From Gracilimonas sp046602855 (GTDB taxonomy: Bacteria; Bacteroidota; Rhodothermia; Balneolales; Balneolaceae), in contig NZ_JBKINJ010000001.1 in assembly GCF_046602855.1 (NCBI RefSeq), positions 1,364,001 through 1,428,000 of the forward strand: a DNA stretch of 64,000 nucleotides, in the 5' to 3' direction. The notes beneath the pieces were generated by a model. That model saw nothing but the letters and a program-made list of their open reading frames with translations, did not search any database and had not been told where the DNA came from. Positions 54,947 through 64,000 of this stretch are shown one piece after another (position 1 is the stretch's first letter; each line of letters starts with the position of its first letter). Made by a program: the position numbers and the translations under genes.

Positions 54947-55552
54947 ATGGCGACTAAGGAGAAAAAGAAAGCTAACACTAAATATGATATACATGAAATC
55001 ATTCAAGAGCGCTGGAGTCCCCGGTCTTTCTCTGACCGTGAGGTAAAACCTGAACTTATTCGAAAACTTTTTGATGCTGCAAGATGGGCCCCTTCGTCAT
55101 TTAATGAACAACCATGGAGATTCATTTATGCCCGAAAAGAAGAACCGGGACAGTTCGACAGATTATATCGTGTAATGGGTGAGTTTAATCAAAACTGGGC
55201 AGGAGAAGCGCCGGTACTTATACTCACCATTGCCAAGAAAAAATTCAGTAACAATGGTAACCCAAACAGGGTAGCAAAATTTGACGTCGGGGCTGCTATG
55301 TCATACCTAACTTTCGAAGCCACACGCCACGATCTATATGTGCATCAGATGGCAGGCATCGATCAGGAAAAAGCGAGAGAAATATTTGATATTCCTGACG
55401 GCTATAAAGCCCTGACCATGGCGGCTGTCGGCTATATAGGTGATCCGGACGATCTGGAAGGTGACCTCAAAAAGACAGAAGTTTCCGAACGCACGCGAAA
55501 AGACATTGATGAAATTGCCTTTCAAGGTGAGTGGAAAGGCGAAAAGGAATAA
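54947..55552 (+). CDS. Nitroreductase-family flavoprotein
   Basis: A 201-residue FMN-dependent oxidoreductase. Family features are the opening IIQERWSPRSFSDREVKPEL with the FMN-binding arginines, AARWAPSSFNEQPWRFIYAR, and KFDVGAAMSYLTFEATRHDL with the VGYIGDPDDLEGDL tail near the second flavin segment. A lysine-rich N-terminus (ATKEKKKANTK) precedes. It is monocistronic and convergent with gdhA, 11 bases apart. Likely substrates are quinones or nitro compounds; native substrate unknown. Confidence 0.9.
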   Translation: MATKEKKKANTKYDIHEIIQERWSPRSFSDREVKPELIRKLFDAARWAPSSFNEQPWRFIYARKEEPGQFDRLYRVMGEFNQNWAGEAPVLILTIAKKKFSNNGNPNRVAKFDVGAAMSYLTFEATRHDLYVHQMAGIDQEKAREIFDIPDGYKALTMAAVGYIGDPDDLEGDLKKTEVSERTRKDIDEIAFQGEWKGEKE

Positions 55553-55563
55553 ATAGGGCTATA

Positions 55564-56916
55564 TCAAATCGGACCAAATGCCAGCATCGCATTAGCTACT
55601 TTTTCAAAACCTGCGATGTTGGCTCCTTTAACATAATCGATACTATCTTCACCATTGGTTCCGTAATTCTTACACTGGTCATGGATATCTTTCATGATCT
55701 CACGCAACTTATCATCTACTCTTTCTGCAGTCCATTGTAAGCGTATCTTATTTTGGGCGATCTCTAGTCCGGATACTGCTACTCCCCCCGCGTTTGAAGC
55801 TTTACCGGGGGCATATTGGATGTCTGATTTTCTAAATAACTGACTTGCTTTATCCATACAGGGCATATTCGCTCCCTCTGCCACCAATTTAACACCATTA
55901 TCTAGAAGCTTTTGAGCGTCTTCGTCTGATATCTCATTCTCTGTAGCGCAGGGCAAGGCAATGTCACATTTCACACTCCAGGGGTTTTCTCCTTCACGGT
56001 ATTCACAATCAAATTCTTCGGCATATTCCCGAATTCTGCCTCGTCTTACTTCTTTCAGTTCTTTAACAAAAGCCAGTTTTTCTTCATCAACTCCCTCTTT
56101 ATCATAAATCATCCCATCTGAGTCAGATAGCGTGATCACCTTAGCTCCCAATTCTATGGCTTTTTCACAAGCATATATAGCCACATTTCCACTGCCTGAT
56201 ATTAAAACCTTCTTTCCTTTGAGCACTTCATTTTTTTCTTCCAGCATATTGCTTACAAAATAAATCAAGCCATACCCGGTAGCTTCAGTACGAATAAGGC
56301 TCCCTCCGAAATCGATATCTTTTCCGGTTATAGTACCTGTAAAACGGTTCGTTAATTTTTTGTATTGCCCGAATAGATAGCTGATCTCACGTTTTCCCAC
56401 ACCGATATCACCGGCAGGTATATCGGTATCATCACCAATGTAGCGATGCAGTTCCATCATCAGGTTTTTACAGAAGCGGAATATCTCATCATCACTTTTG
56501 CCTTTTGGATCAAAATCAGATCCGCCTTTTGCTCCACCTATAGGCAAATTTGTGAGTGCATTTTTGAAGATCTGTTCAAATCCCAAAAATTTTAGCACAT
56601 CTTCATTTACGGTTGGATGAAATCTCAACCCTCCTTTGTACGGACCAATACTGTTATTGAATTGTACTCTCCATGCCCTGTTGACATGTATATTTTTATC
56701 ATCATCCTGCCAGGTCACCCGAAATCTGATCATCCGATCCGGCTCCGAAAGGCGTTCAAGAATAGCGGCGTTCTCATATTCCGGCTTGTCTTTTATATAT
56801 GGAATAATATCTCCGAAGACCTCTTTTACTGCTTGATGGAATTTTTCTTCTCCGGGATTAACTTCCTTTACGTATTCTAAAAATGGTTTTAAATCATACA
56901 TATGATCTCTATCCAA
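55564..56916 (-). CDS. gdhA: NADP-specific glutamate dehydrogenase
   Basis: Ammonia-assimilating enzyme: 2-oxoglutarate plus ammonia plus NADPH to glutamate. The 450 residues correspond to the hexameric small class. Key segments are GGLRFHPTVNEDVLKFLGFE, PIGGAKGGSDFDPKGKSDDE (the catalytic lysine in GGAKGG), DTDIPAGDIGVGKREISYLF and the dinucleotide fold KKVLISGSGNVAIYACEKAI. The end NAGGVAVSGLEIAQNKIRLQ is present. The S in GSGNVA at the nucleotide fold and following polar residues agree with NADP use, though this is inferred from family resemblance. Confidence 0.95.
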   Translation of the reverse strand: MDRDHMYDLKPFLEYVKEVNPGEEKFHQAVKEVFGDIIPYIKDKPEYENAAILERLSEPDRMIRFRVTWQDDDKNIHVNRAWRVQFNNSIGPYKGGLRFHPTVNEDVLKFLGFEQIFKNALTNLPIGGAKGGSDFDPKGKSDDEIFRFCKNLMMELHRYIGDDTDIPAGDIGVGKREISYLFGQYKKLTNRFTGTITGKDIDFGGSLIRTEATGYGLIYFVSNMLEEKNEVLKGKKVLISGSGNVAIYACEKAIELGAKVITLSDSDGMIYDKEGVDEEKLAFVKELKEVRRGRIREYAEEFDCEYREGENPWSVKCDIALPCATENEISDEDAQKLLDNGVKLVAEGANMPCMDKASQLFRKSDIQYAPGKASNAGGVAVSGLEIAQNKIRLQWTAERVDDKLREIMKDIHDQCKNYGTNGEDSIDYVKGANIAGFEKVANAMLAFGPI

Positions 56917-57234
56917 TAATGCTGTTCATAAATTAAATCTCACTATTTTAACCACCTTTCAGCTCGTTTCATTCTAAGATATGGAATACAACCGAGATCT
57001 TATCTTAGCCTATCATCTTTTAGGCCTTTTAGGATCCACAAAATTCCAAATAGATTGTCAACCAAAGTACTTAAAAAAACCCATTGAAAGTGTCTAACGA
57101 ACGCGATGGATCTCAATGTATTATGCAATCCAACACTACAATTCTGAGACCAATTGCAAAATACTCAGTATTCCCGCTACACTTCAAAATGGCTCATACG
57201 CTTAAAATTAGTTTTTATATTTAACTGATGATAT
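56917..57234. other. Intergenic region upstream of gdhA
   Basis: About 320 bases between two minus-strand genes, presumably holding the gdhA promoter. No gene or clear hairpin was seen. A GGCCTTTTAGGATCC stretch near 57022 has short direct repeats (CCTTTTAGG) of no obvious meaning. Confidence 0.4.
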
Positions 57235-57690
57235 CTAATGATCCATTTCCAGAAAGTCTAAAACAGATCTCCAGTTTGGAAATTCATGGCTTCCAAACTG
57301 TATCCATTTTCCTTTAAATTCATCCGCCCCGTTGTAGCCCATATCATCGATAAGATACTCACCAAGCATCAGATCCTTCCTTTTGGTTAGAATAAGCTTA
57401 TTCCGGATCGGCTTACCAAAATGTCTTTCAACCCATAAACGCTTATGAGTCCAGGCTTCTGGGTTATCCCAGGGTGCTGATGAAAGTATAAAGATCTCAA
57501 ATCTATCATCATCCAATAATTTCTTAACGGCTTCAACGCCGTCTTCAATCGTTTCAAGGTCTTTGTAAATGCCAGGTAATTTATCCGGACGTCCTTTATA
57601 GTCTTTATTTTTTGCAAGAGGATGTTCATCCCACGCTTTGTGGAAGTCAGCAATGACTCCATCCAGATCCACATATACTATCTTACTCAT
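57235..57690 (-). CDS. HAD-family 5'-nucleotidase-like protein (NT5C type)
   Basis: A 151-residue HAD hydrolase of the 5'(3')-deoxyribonucleotidase family. The nucleophile is Asp8 in VYVDLDGVIADFHKAWDE (with Asp10 as acid/base). Motif II is FILSSAPWDNPEAW (Ser) and motif III-IV includes LILTKRKDLMLGEYLIDDM with the basic and acidic residues. Length is normal for this class. It is expected to dephosphorylate nucleoside monophosphates. Monocistronic between gaps of more than 300 bases. Confidence 0.87.
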   Translation of the reverse strand: MSKIVYVDLDGVIADFHKAWDEHPLAKNKDYKGRPDKLPGIYKDLETIEDGVEAVKKLLDDDRFEIFILSSAPWDNPEAWTHKRLWVERHFGKPIRNKLILTKRKDLMLGEYLIDDMGYNGADEFKGKWIQFGSHEFPNWRSVLDFLEMDH

Positions 57691-58022
57691 AATTGATCAC
57701 TGACTTTCTTTTTAAATTTCCATTACATTTATGCTGCATTTATATATTATAGCATTACGTATAATCTAAAAGTTTCAGAAGTATTCAAGGCGTCTTTTAT
57801 CCTTTTACTTTGAGTATACGTATCATACTTAAGAAATTGCGAACCGCTTTAAACCACTCTTTTCATTTTCCGAAGACCACCAATATGAATGATTTGAAAT
57901 TAAAAATTTAACTCATCCTCAACATCTTAAGTAAAGCATAACAGGACATAATTCCAGGTATTTATCCATGTACAAATATATAAGACAGGTAATTCTTAAT
58001 TACTACATTAATCGTCAGCAGG
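57691..58022. other. Divergent intergenic region upstream of the Ser/Thr kinase
   Basis: About 330 AT-rich bases with promoters of two divergent genes. No additional gene, repeat or motif was recognised. Confidence 0.4.
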
Positions 58023-60662
58023 ATGAATGAAATAAATTGGAAGCAAATTGAAACCATTGTTGATCAAGCTTTAGATCTTCCTAAAGAACAACGGCTGAGG
58101 TTCATTAAAACAGAATGCAAGGGTAAACCAAAACTTGAAGGTGAAGTTACCCAATTGCTGGACTCTATAAGTAATTCAGAGGGTTGGCTGGAAAATCTGG
58201 AAAAATATAAACGCGATATGTACGATGAGTTGGCTGATAATATAGAGCTGCTCTCTTCTGAAAAATCCCTGATCGGATCCAAAGTAGGGTCATACCAAAT
58301 CGAAGAAAAAATCGGTGAAGGAGGAATGGGATCAGTTTATCTGGCAAAACATTCCAGCGGTGATATAAAACATAGCGTTGCCATAAAGATCATTCGATCA
58401 GAAAAAGCAACTTCGGATAATATCAAGCGATTTAAACGTGAGCAAAAGATCCTGGCCGGCCTCCATCATCCAGGTATTGCTAGAATGTATGATGCAGGGA
58501 CCACAAGTGATGGTTACCCATATCTCATTATGGAGTATATAGATGGAATACCCATCAATGATTATTGTGAAAAAAATGAATGCACCCTAGGTAAAAGACT
58601 GGATCTATTTATTGATGTACTTCAGGCCCTTCGTCATGCTCACGAAAACCTGGTCATTCACCGTGATCTGAAACCCGGCAATATATTGGTTGATAGATCA
58701 GGTCATATTAAGATTCTCGATTTCGGAATTTCAAAATTAATTGAAGATGAGGAAGACAACTCGCTGACAAAAACAGGAGCTCACCTTCTTACCCCTCGTT
58801 ATGCAGCCCCAGAACAAGTTCTTCAAGAAAATATTACCACTGCTACCGATCTTTATGCCCTTGGGATTATATTTTACCAGCTTACTTCCGGTCATTATCC
58901 ATTTGATTTTAAAGAGCTTTCAAGGCACGAGATGGAACAGGCCATCATAAAACAGGAAGCCTGTAAACCCAGCACCAAAGTTTCTGATCCTAAGGTTAAG
59001 AAACAGCTACAAGGGGATCTAGATGCCATAGCTTTAAAAGCCATCCGTAAGGAGTCTGAACATCGCTATCGAATGGCCAATGAGTTTCTTGAGGACCTAA
59101 AGAATTTTCAGAAAGGCAATCCGGTTACTGCACGTGAAGACTCTTTTCGTTATCGGAGTCAAAAGTTTTTTAAGCGCCATAAACAGGGTATCGCCGTCAC
59201 TGCAGGGATTCTCCTGTTCCTCATTGGACTTACTAGTTTCTACACCTTCCGGATTGCTCAAGAACGAGACCAGGCTCAGGTACAGGCTCAACGGGCCGAA
59301 TTACAGGCAGAGCGTGCTAAACAAGTTTCCGAATTTATGATCAGCCTCTTTAAGAGTAATTATCCTGAAAATACACTTGGTGAAGACATTCCTGTAAGCT
59401 CTGTTATTAATGCAGGCATAGAAAACTTAAGTAAACAGGAAATGAGTCCGGTTAATCGAGCAACCATTCTTGGAGTTATTGCTCAAGTACAGGTAAAACT
59501 ATCTGACATTGAATCAGCAAAAAAACTCAGCACCCAAGCTTTTAACCTGGTAATAGATTCTGTGGATAATCATAACCTCGGTACCGTGGATGTACCTACC
59601 ATTTATGGACAAGTTGCATATCAATCCGGAGATTTTGAAGAAGCATATCAGGCATTCAAAATAGGTGATTCTTTGTATAAGGCTAATGATCTCACTAATA
59701 CATATGAATACCGTACCTTAAAATACAATTTGGTTAACCTATACACTGAACAAAAAAAATACCAAGAAGCTTTACAGGTTCTTGGTCTTTTAGATCCTGA
59801 AACCTACGGTGATGATAGAGAGGCCATTATAGAAAAAAGTGATTTTTATAATTACAAAGCCATTGCTTTAAAAAATCTGGGACGACAAACAGAAGCACTG
59901 TCGATATATAAAAAGGCTCTCGAGTACAGACTGGAAGCCTATGGCCCAAACAACCCCGAAGTAGGAACCATATATAACAATATCAGTAGTTTGTATATCT
60001 CTTTAGATCAGTATGAAGAAGCGCTCGAGTATGCTGAAATGGCTTACAAGATCAGAAAGAACACCCTGGGACCCTCCCATAGTTTAACAGCCACACCGCT
60101 TTGGTCTCTTTCTGTAATCCACAGAAATCTTAATAATTATGAAGAAGCATTAAGATATGCAGATGAAGCCGGCACAATATTAAAAGAAACTCTTGGAGCA
60201 GATCATTGGAGGTATGCAACCACTATTCGTGGACAAGCTGAAGTTTTGATAAAAATGGAAGAGTTTCTAAACGCTAAGAAGAAGGCTGATAAAGCTATTG
60301 AAATAATTAATACCAATTATGCATCAAATATGACTTTTAAAGCTCTTTTCAGTGCAACTTATACAGGTATATATAAGGGGTTAGAGGACCTGGATAAGGC
60401 CGCAGAGTACTATTCCAGTTCAATTTCATTTTTTAAAGAAGGCCTGGGAGAAAATCACCCTCAGGTAACACAAATGCTTATAAGTTACGCAAAAATGGAA
60501 ATGAGCAGGCAAAACTATGAAAAGGCACAGCCTCTTTTAAAAGAAGCGTTTAAGATCCAAAAGAATAATGAACAAAGTGATGAAGAATTGAAAGTGACTC
60601 AAACACTTATTGACGAATCTGTAAAAAAGTTACAACGTGCATCAACTGCCTCTTCCAAATGA
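58023..60662 (+). CDS. Serine/threonine protein kinase with C-terminal tetratricopeptide repeats
   Basis: An 879-residue membrane-spanning signalling protein. After an N-terminal helical part (1-90) is a complete Hanks-type kinase domain (about 91-370): P-loop IGEGGMGSVYLAKH, lysine in AIKIIRS, catalytic loop VIHRDLKPGNILV, DFGISKL and the APE-type APEQVL. One membrane helix follows (about 391-412, GIAVTAGILLFLIGLTSFYT). Then comes a coiled coil (QAQVQAQRAELQAERAKQVS) and about 400 residues of helical repeats, typical tetratricopeptides with A-L-xx-Y and EALEYAEMAYKIRKNTLG-type units. In related bacteria such kinases pair with an ECF sigma factor; none is adjacent here. Confidence 0.92.
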   Translation: MNEINWKQIETIVDQALDLPKEQRLRFIKTECKGKPKLEGEVTQLLDSISNSEGWLENLEKYKRDMYDELADNIELLSSEKSLIGSKVGSYQIEEKIGEGGMGSVYLAKHSSGDIKHSVAIKIIRSEKATSDNIKRFKREQKILAGLHHPGIARMYDAGTTSDGYPYLIMEYIDGIPINDYCEKNECTLGKRLDLFIDVLQALRHAHENLVIHRDLKPGNILVDRSGHIKILDFGISKLIEDEEDNSLTKTGAHLLTPRYAAPEQVLQENITTATDLYALGIIFYQLTSGHYPFDFKELSRHEMEQAIIKQEACKPSTKVSDPKVKKQLQGDLDAIALKAIRKESEHRYRMANEFLEDLKNFQKGNPVTAREDSFRYRSQKFFKRHKQGIAVTAGILLFLIGLTSFYTFRIAQERDQAQVQAQRAELQAERAKQVSEFMISLFKSNYPENTLGEDIPVSSVINAGIENLSKQEMSPVNRATILGVIAQVQVKLSDIESAKKLSTQAFNLVIDSVDNHNLGTVDVPTIYGQVAYQSGDFEEAYQAFKIGDSLYKANDLTNTYEYRTLKYNLVNLYTEQKKYQEALQVLGLLDPETYGDDREAIIEKSDFYNYKAIALKNLGRQTEALSIYKKALEYRLEAYGPNNPEVGTIYNNISSLYISLDQYEEALEYAEMAYKIRKNTLGPSHSLTATPLWSLSVIHRNLNNYEEALRYADEAGTILKETLGADHWRYATTIRGQAEVLIKMEEFLNAKKKADKAIEIINTNYASNMTFKALFSATYTGIYKGLEDLDKAAEYYSSSISFFKEGLGENHPQVTQMLISYAKMEMSRQNYEKAQPLLKEAFKIQKNNEQSDEELKVTQTLIDESVKKLQRASTASSK

Positions 60663-60934
60663 GTTCTCATATCTTTTCAGTTTTTTTTCAATGCTGTAAA
60701 TATTGTTTTCCCAATAAACCTTTTATTTTAAAATACAAGCGCATGAAAAAGAAGTCAGGAATGAACAGCTTAAGTAAAAAAACAGAATCTTATTGGACCC
60801 CATAGATTGTAAAAAAATGATGTTAAAGGTAGTGTCAACCGGTAATAGCTTTAAAACCTATGGGTCAGCTTGGCTTAATAAAAAAGGCACCCGGGTGATA
60901 TTACGAATGCCCTTGCGTCGAATTTTATATGAAC

Positions 60935-61285
60935 TTACTGAAAAGTTGCTTGCGTAGCGACATCCAACTTGTCGGCTACATTACTGAATATTTCAGCGTT
61001 TGAGGTTTCACTGATAACAATAACACCGTTTGCGTCTCGACTGGCATTGTCTAGCATTTCCGATGTAACATCAGAAAACCAGAATACAGGGTCGAAGGTG
61101 ATTTGAGTCGTTGCCACGCTTTCTTCCAGAAATTCCACTTGGTCTGCTTCCGCCTCAAAGACCTCTCCGGAATTAAATTCAAAATGCAGGGAAACTTGGT
61201 CTTCGATGTCGATATGAAAAAATTTTGCGTTGTCGACGGCAACGGCTCTTTCCACAACGGGAAAGCAGAATGGTTGTAGGTTCAT
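60935..61285 (-). CDS. Hypothetical protein, possibly truncated
   Basis: A 116-residue acidic protein, not recognised. It has beta-rich sequence (FHIDIEDQVSLHFEFNSGEV) and a later SETSNAEIFSNVADKLDVAT segment. It lacks a signal peptide although its composition is like that of an extracellular domain, so it may be a fragment. The + strand kinase ends about 270 bases away and no operon partner is present. Confidence 0.45.
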   Translation of the reverse strand: MNLQPFCFPVVERAVAVDNAKFFHIDIEDQVSLHFEFNSGEVFEAEADQVEFLEESVATTQITFDPVFWFSDVTSEMLDNASRDANGVIVISETSNAEIFSNVADKLDVATQATFQ

Positions 61286-61499
61286 TGGTCTTGGATTAAG
61301 AATTAGTGTTTTATTAACACTGTTCTTATACCAATAAATGAAGGAAAACTATTTAATAGTGCTTTAACAGGTACAATAGTAAGAATGCTGCCACCCAATT
61401 AAAAGAGAATTTAGCTGTACTGAGCTTAATCAATATGACGAAAGCATACAATCTACGGTGATAAAGAATGTTTATTTTGAAGTTGCGCTTCAATGCTCT

Positions 61500-61691
61500 T
61501 TAATCAATAATAAGTGATGATTTTACTTCTCCATTGATTGAGTAAATCGGAGGAAAGCCATAAATTTGTTTGTCAGAATTGACCCTTATCATTTTGCCCT
61601 CTAATGTACCATGGTTCTGCTTTTTTTGTAGACGATCAATTGCATAAAAATCTTTGAGTTTAAGCAGTAATTCAGATACCATAAGACACAT
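61500..61691 (-). CDS. Very small hypothetical protein, divergent from the kinase at 61710
   Basis: Sixty-three residues from ATG 61691 (or 60 from ATG 61682): VSELLLKLKDFYAIDRLQKK then a basic and beta-like tail ending NGEVKSSLIID. A longer in-frame form starts at 61820 inside the opposing kinase gene and is less likely. It would share an 18-base gap with the + strand kinase, leaving little room for promoters, so it may be spurious. No family recognised. Confidence 0.3.
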   Translation of the reverse strand: MCLMVSELLLKLKDFYAIDRLQKKQNHGTLEGKMIRVNSDKQIYGFPPIYSINGEVKSSLIID

Positions 61692-61709
61692 TCTTAATCT
61701 ACCCAGCAA

Positions 61710-62624
61710 ATGAAAATAACTAAAGATATACAAGCCACTGAAGAGGAGATCGAGGGCCTTGAAATGCACTCGGTCGTAAATATTATTTCCGTGATCAGCA
61801 GTCAGCTGCAGCTCATACAAATGGACACTAGTTATCCTGAGCTACTTGATCCGCCCATTAATAGAGCTTTGGAATTTGCCGATGCCAGTCATTCTAAGGA
61901 TAAGTCCGTTTTTAATGTAGAGTCCCTCAGGAACTTTGAGGAGCATATCAATGAAACGCTTAACGATCTCAAAACAAAACAACCTGTTTTAAATGATGAT
62001 TCTCATGTTGATGAATACTCAAAGATCCTTAAAAATGTCTTTGATGTATTTGAGGTTCGTTTAAAAGAGATCATTCAGCGTTGGGAGGATCCAAATACCT
62101 GGATCCCGATTCGGGTTAAGAATTTCGTGGATGATTTCAAGGAGTTCTTCTATGCTATGGAAAAGAATAGCAAAGGTCGGTATAAGATCATCTACAATAT
62201 TGCTGAACAGGATGAGAAGGATTATCTGGTAAATTTTGCCATCAATAGCGAGGGAGAGGAGATTATTTACATGCCACTGATCCTGAAGGATGTGATCAGA
62301 GATCTCATTGCTAATGCCCGGAAATACACCTCTCCCGGTGGTGAAATTACCGTTGGTATCTCACAAAAAGATAGGATTTTCAGGTTTGTGGTAGAAGACA
62401 GTGGATATGGAATCCTAAAAGATGAACTGGAGAAAGTGGTTGACTATGGATATCGCGGCAGCAATGTAAAAGAGACTGTTCGTACCATGGGTGGTGGCTT
62501 TGGTCTGACAAAAGCTTACTATGTGGTGAATGAGCTAAACGGGGATATGTGGATAGACTCAGAAGCAGGTGAAGGGACTAAGATCAAAGTTGAAATCCCG
62601 ATCCCTGAAGATATAAATTCGTGA
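61710..62624 (+). CDS. Sensor histidine kinase, soluble
   Basis: A 304-residue cytoplasmic kinase with a short N-terminus. The phospho-acceptor helix is EGLEMHSVVNIISVISSQLQ (His20) followed by an extended helical region to about residue 150. The ATPase domain at the C-terminus has VIRDLIANARKYTSPGGEIT (N-box), VEDSGYGILKDE (G1) and MGGGFGLTKAYYVVNELNGD (G2). No PAS or membrane segment is present, so it probably acts with a separate input. Its neighbour on the opposite strand is another kinase. Confidence 0.85.
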   Translation: MKITKDIQATEEEIEGLEMHSVVNIISVISSQLQLIQMDTSYPELLDPPINRALEFADASHSKDKSVFNVESLRNFEEHINETLNDLKTKQPVLNDDSHVDEYSKILKNVFDVFEVRLKEIIQRWEDPNTWIPIRVKNFVDDFKEFFYAMEKNSKGRYKIIYNIAEQDEKDYLVNFAINSEGEEIIYMPLILKDVIRDLIANARKYTSPGGEITVGISQKDRIFRFVVEDSGYGILKDELEKVVDYGYRGSNVKETVRTMGGGFGLTKAYYVVNELNGDMWIDSEAGEGTKIKVEIPIPEDINS

Positions 62625-62687
62625 TTGAACTGTTATCCAGAAGAGAGTGATTTTAAATCAATTACTTTCGGAATTATCTAATCTATA

Positions 62688-64000
62688 TTAGTTTCCAATT
62701 TCGCCTTTTAAAATTGTGCTTGAGCTGCCTTTTATCTCTTTTTTTCCAAAAGTCAGTGTAAATTCAGTGCCCGTATCCACACGCTTATACTGATGTTCGC
62801 CATCTAGTTGTTCTGTAAGCACCTGAATGATCATCGTTCCACTAGAATGACTCTTTTTCCCGAAATCATCGGGCAGGCCAATACCGTTATCCTTTATTTT
62901 TAGTTGAACCTGGTTATCCTGCTCGGATAAATGAACAGAAATGTTACCGCCTTTTTCTTTGGTAAATGCGTGTCTAAATGCATTTATAAGTACTTCATTT
63001 ACAATTAAAGAACACGGGACGGCCTGATTAATATTTAATTGAACCTGTTCTAATGAAAAATCTATTTTTATATTTTTCCCAATATTAAAAACCCTCGCAA
63101 TGTTATGGGTAAGTTTCCGGATATTTTCTGAAATATCGATTCTGGAGAAAGTTTCGTTTTGATACAGGCTCTCATGGATATTAGCTATGGTTTTGATTCT
63201 GGAGGTGCTGGCCGAGAGCCTTTCCAAGACTTCAGGGTTTTCCTCATCGAAAGACTGTAGTTGCAGCATTGCTGAGACAACCGCCAGGTTGTTTTTAACG
63301 CGATGATGAATTTCAGCCAGCATGATTTCTTTTTCTTTTAGTGATTGCTTCAGCTCATCTTCTTTTTCCAAAAGTTTCGTTATGTCTTCTTTGATAGCTA
63401 CAAAATGGGTGATCTCGCCTGTATCTTCGTCCAGGATAGGTGAGATGATCGCCTTCTCCCAATATAACTCCCCATTTTTCTTAACGTTTTGGAATTCACC
63501 GGTCCATATCTTTCCTGACTTTATTGTATGCCAAAGGTCTTCATAAAATGCTTCAGACTGCTTTCCTGATTTTAAGATTCGCGGATTTCTCCCATACACT
63601 TCTTCAAATGAATATCCGGTAATTTCTGTAAAATATGGGTTTACGTAATCAATGCTTCCCTCAGAATCTGTAATAACAACCGAGACAGAACTGGCTTCAA
63701 TGGCTCGGTTAAAAAGTTTAAGCTTTTCTTCTGTTTTTTTGCGCTCGGTGATATCCATGGCCATGCTGATCACTAGTCGGCGGCCGTCTGGCAATTCTCC
63801 GATGGGGGCAGAGCTAAAATCCCAGATCCGCGAGTTCCCAGAGCTGGTGGTGATTTTAAATTCACCCTCCGCCTTGGACTCATCCAGAGCATACAAGCTG
63901 TCGATGTAGGACCGCACCGGTTCCATTTTTGTACCATAGGCTTTAAGGGTCCAGTCGGCAATGGTTGGAATATCGCTGTGTTCGTAACCGGTCAGGCAAG
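62688..64000 (-). CDS. Multi-PAS histidine kinase of the HisKA_2 type (5' partial)
   Basis: Reading frame runs off the right edge, so the N-terminus is missing; residues before the ATG at 63926 continue in frame with a PAS-like LTGYEHSDIPTIADWTLKAY. A second PAS domain begins near ASSVSVVITDSEGSIDYVNP and ends in IKEDITKLLEKED. The dimerisation domain has EIHHRVKNNLAVVSAMLQLQ and the ATPase domain VNEVLINAFRHAFTKEKGGN and LKIKDNGIGLPDDF. The sequence matches the kinase at 21075 closely in the H-box and N-box, suggesting duplicated paralogues. No regulator is adjacent in the window. Confidence 0.92.
   Translation of the reverse strand, partial: CLTGYEHSDIPTIADWTLKAYGTKMEPVRSYIDSLYALDESKAEGEFKITTSSGNSRIWDFSSAPIGELPDGRRLVISMAMDITERKKTEEKLKLFNRAIEASSVSVVITDSEGSIDYVNPYFTEITGYSFEEVYGRNPRILKSGKQSEAFYEDLWHTIKSGKIWTGEFQNVKKNGELYWEKAIISPILDEDTGEITHFVAIKEDITKLLEKEDELKQSLKEKEIMLAEIHHRVKNNLAVVSAMLQLQSFDEENPEVLERLSASTSRIKTIANIHESLYQNETFSRIDISENIRKLTHNIARVFNIGKNIKIDFSLEQVQLNINQAVPCSLIVNEVLINAFRHAFTKEKGGNISVHLSEQDNQVQLKIKDNGIGLPDDFGKKSHSSGTMIIQVLTEQLDGEHQYKRVDTGTEFTLTFGKKEIKGSSSTILKGEIGN

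Noticed and set aside
60744..60806. Twenty-codon frame starting MKKKSGMNSLSKKTE, thought of as a leader peptide
   Set aside because: It ends soon after and no modifying enzyme gene is nearby.
1..64000. CRISPR arrays, tRNA or rRNA genes, insertion sequences, phage genes
   Set aside because: None seen on either strand; no repeat-spacer structure, transposase or integrase was recognised.

Overview
The window carries a large flagellar and chemotaxis island (about 1-41 kb) followed by a mixed metabolic, redox and signalling region (41-64 kb). The DNA is AT-rich, and several starts have clear Shine-Dalgarno sequences (for example before flgE and fliL). The flagellar order motA-motB-fliL-fliM-fliN-fliO-fliP-fliQ-fliR recalls spirochete clusters, while fliI-fliJ-ylxF-fliK-flgD-flgE recalls Bacillus. 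Together with ergothioneine genes, a bacilliredoxin-like protein, outer-membrane beta-barrel and lipoprotein signals, and PilZ-free but kinase-rich signalling, this suggests a motile Gram-negative bacterium of the Balneolota/Rhodothermota kind. That placement is an inference from gene content; no rRNA is present.

Layout. The 3' part of fliA (sigma-28) enters from the left on the + strand and is followed by a small charged protein with its own sigma-28-like promoter. Two long minus-strand blocks follow. One is motA to fliR (8.0 to 1.5 kb). The other is flgB-flgC-small ORF-fliE-fliF-fliG-fliH-fliI-fliJ-ylxF-fliK-flgD-flgE (19.8 to 8.2 kb), which starts at a perfect-consensus sigma-54 site and ends at a strong hairpin terminator. 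From 20 to 29 kb lie two histidine kinases, a membrane protein, a CheY, cheW, an outer-membrane protein and one chemoreceptor. From 29.7 to 37 kb lies a nine-gene chemotaxis operon: cheY-cheX-cheA-cheR-cheD-cheY-cheX-cheB-cheY. A degenerate histidine kinase and a hybrid kinase close the island.

The right part holds an AhpD-like protein, a DUF3179 gene broken by one base and a second decayed DUF3179 copy, an alpha/beta hydrolase with a small zinc-binding protein, a YtxJ-type bacilliredoxin, an FMN reductase, egtD-egtB (ergothioneine), a DoxX protein, an ADP-forming acetyl-CoA synthetase, an SGNH lipoprotein, a methyltransferase, a YdjM-type membrane protein, a nitroreductase, NADP-type glutamate dehydrogenase, a 5'-nucleotidase-like HAD protein, a Ser/Thr kinase with TPRs, and two more sensor kinases, the last running off the window.

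The most useful non-coding result is a repeated promoter signature, TTAAG-N14-[A/T]CCGATAA, found five times with perfect match and exact spacing upstream of motility or chemotaxis transcription units and once more with TTAAC. It looks like this organism's version of the FliA (sigma-28) promoter. With the sigma-54 site upstream of flgB it gives a readable two-tier regulatory plan: RpoN for the basal body, FliA for the stator and chemosensory genes. One awkward exception is that the switch and export genes fliL-fliR lie behind the FliA-type promoter of motA. A wholly new system was not found.
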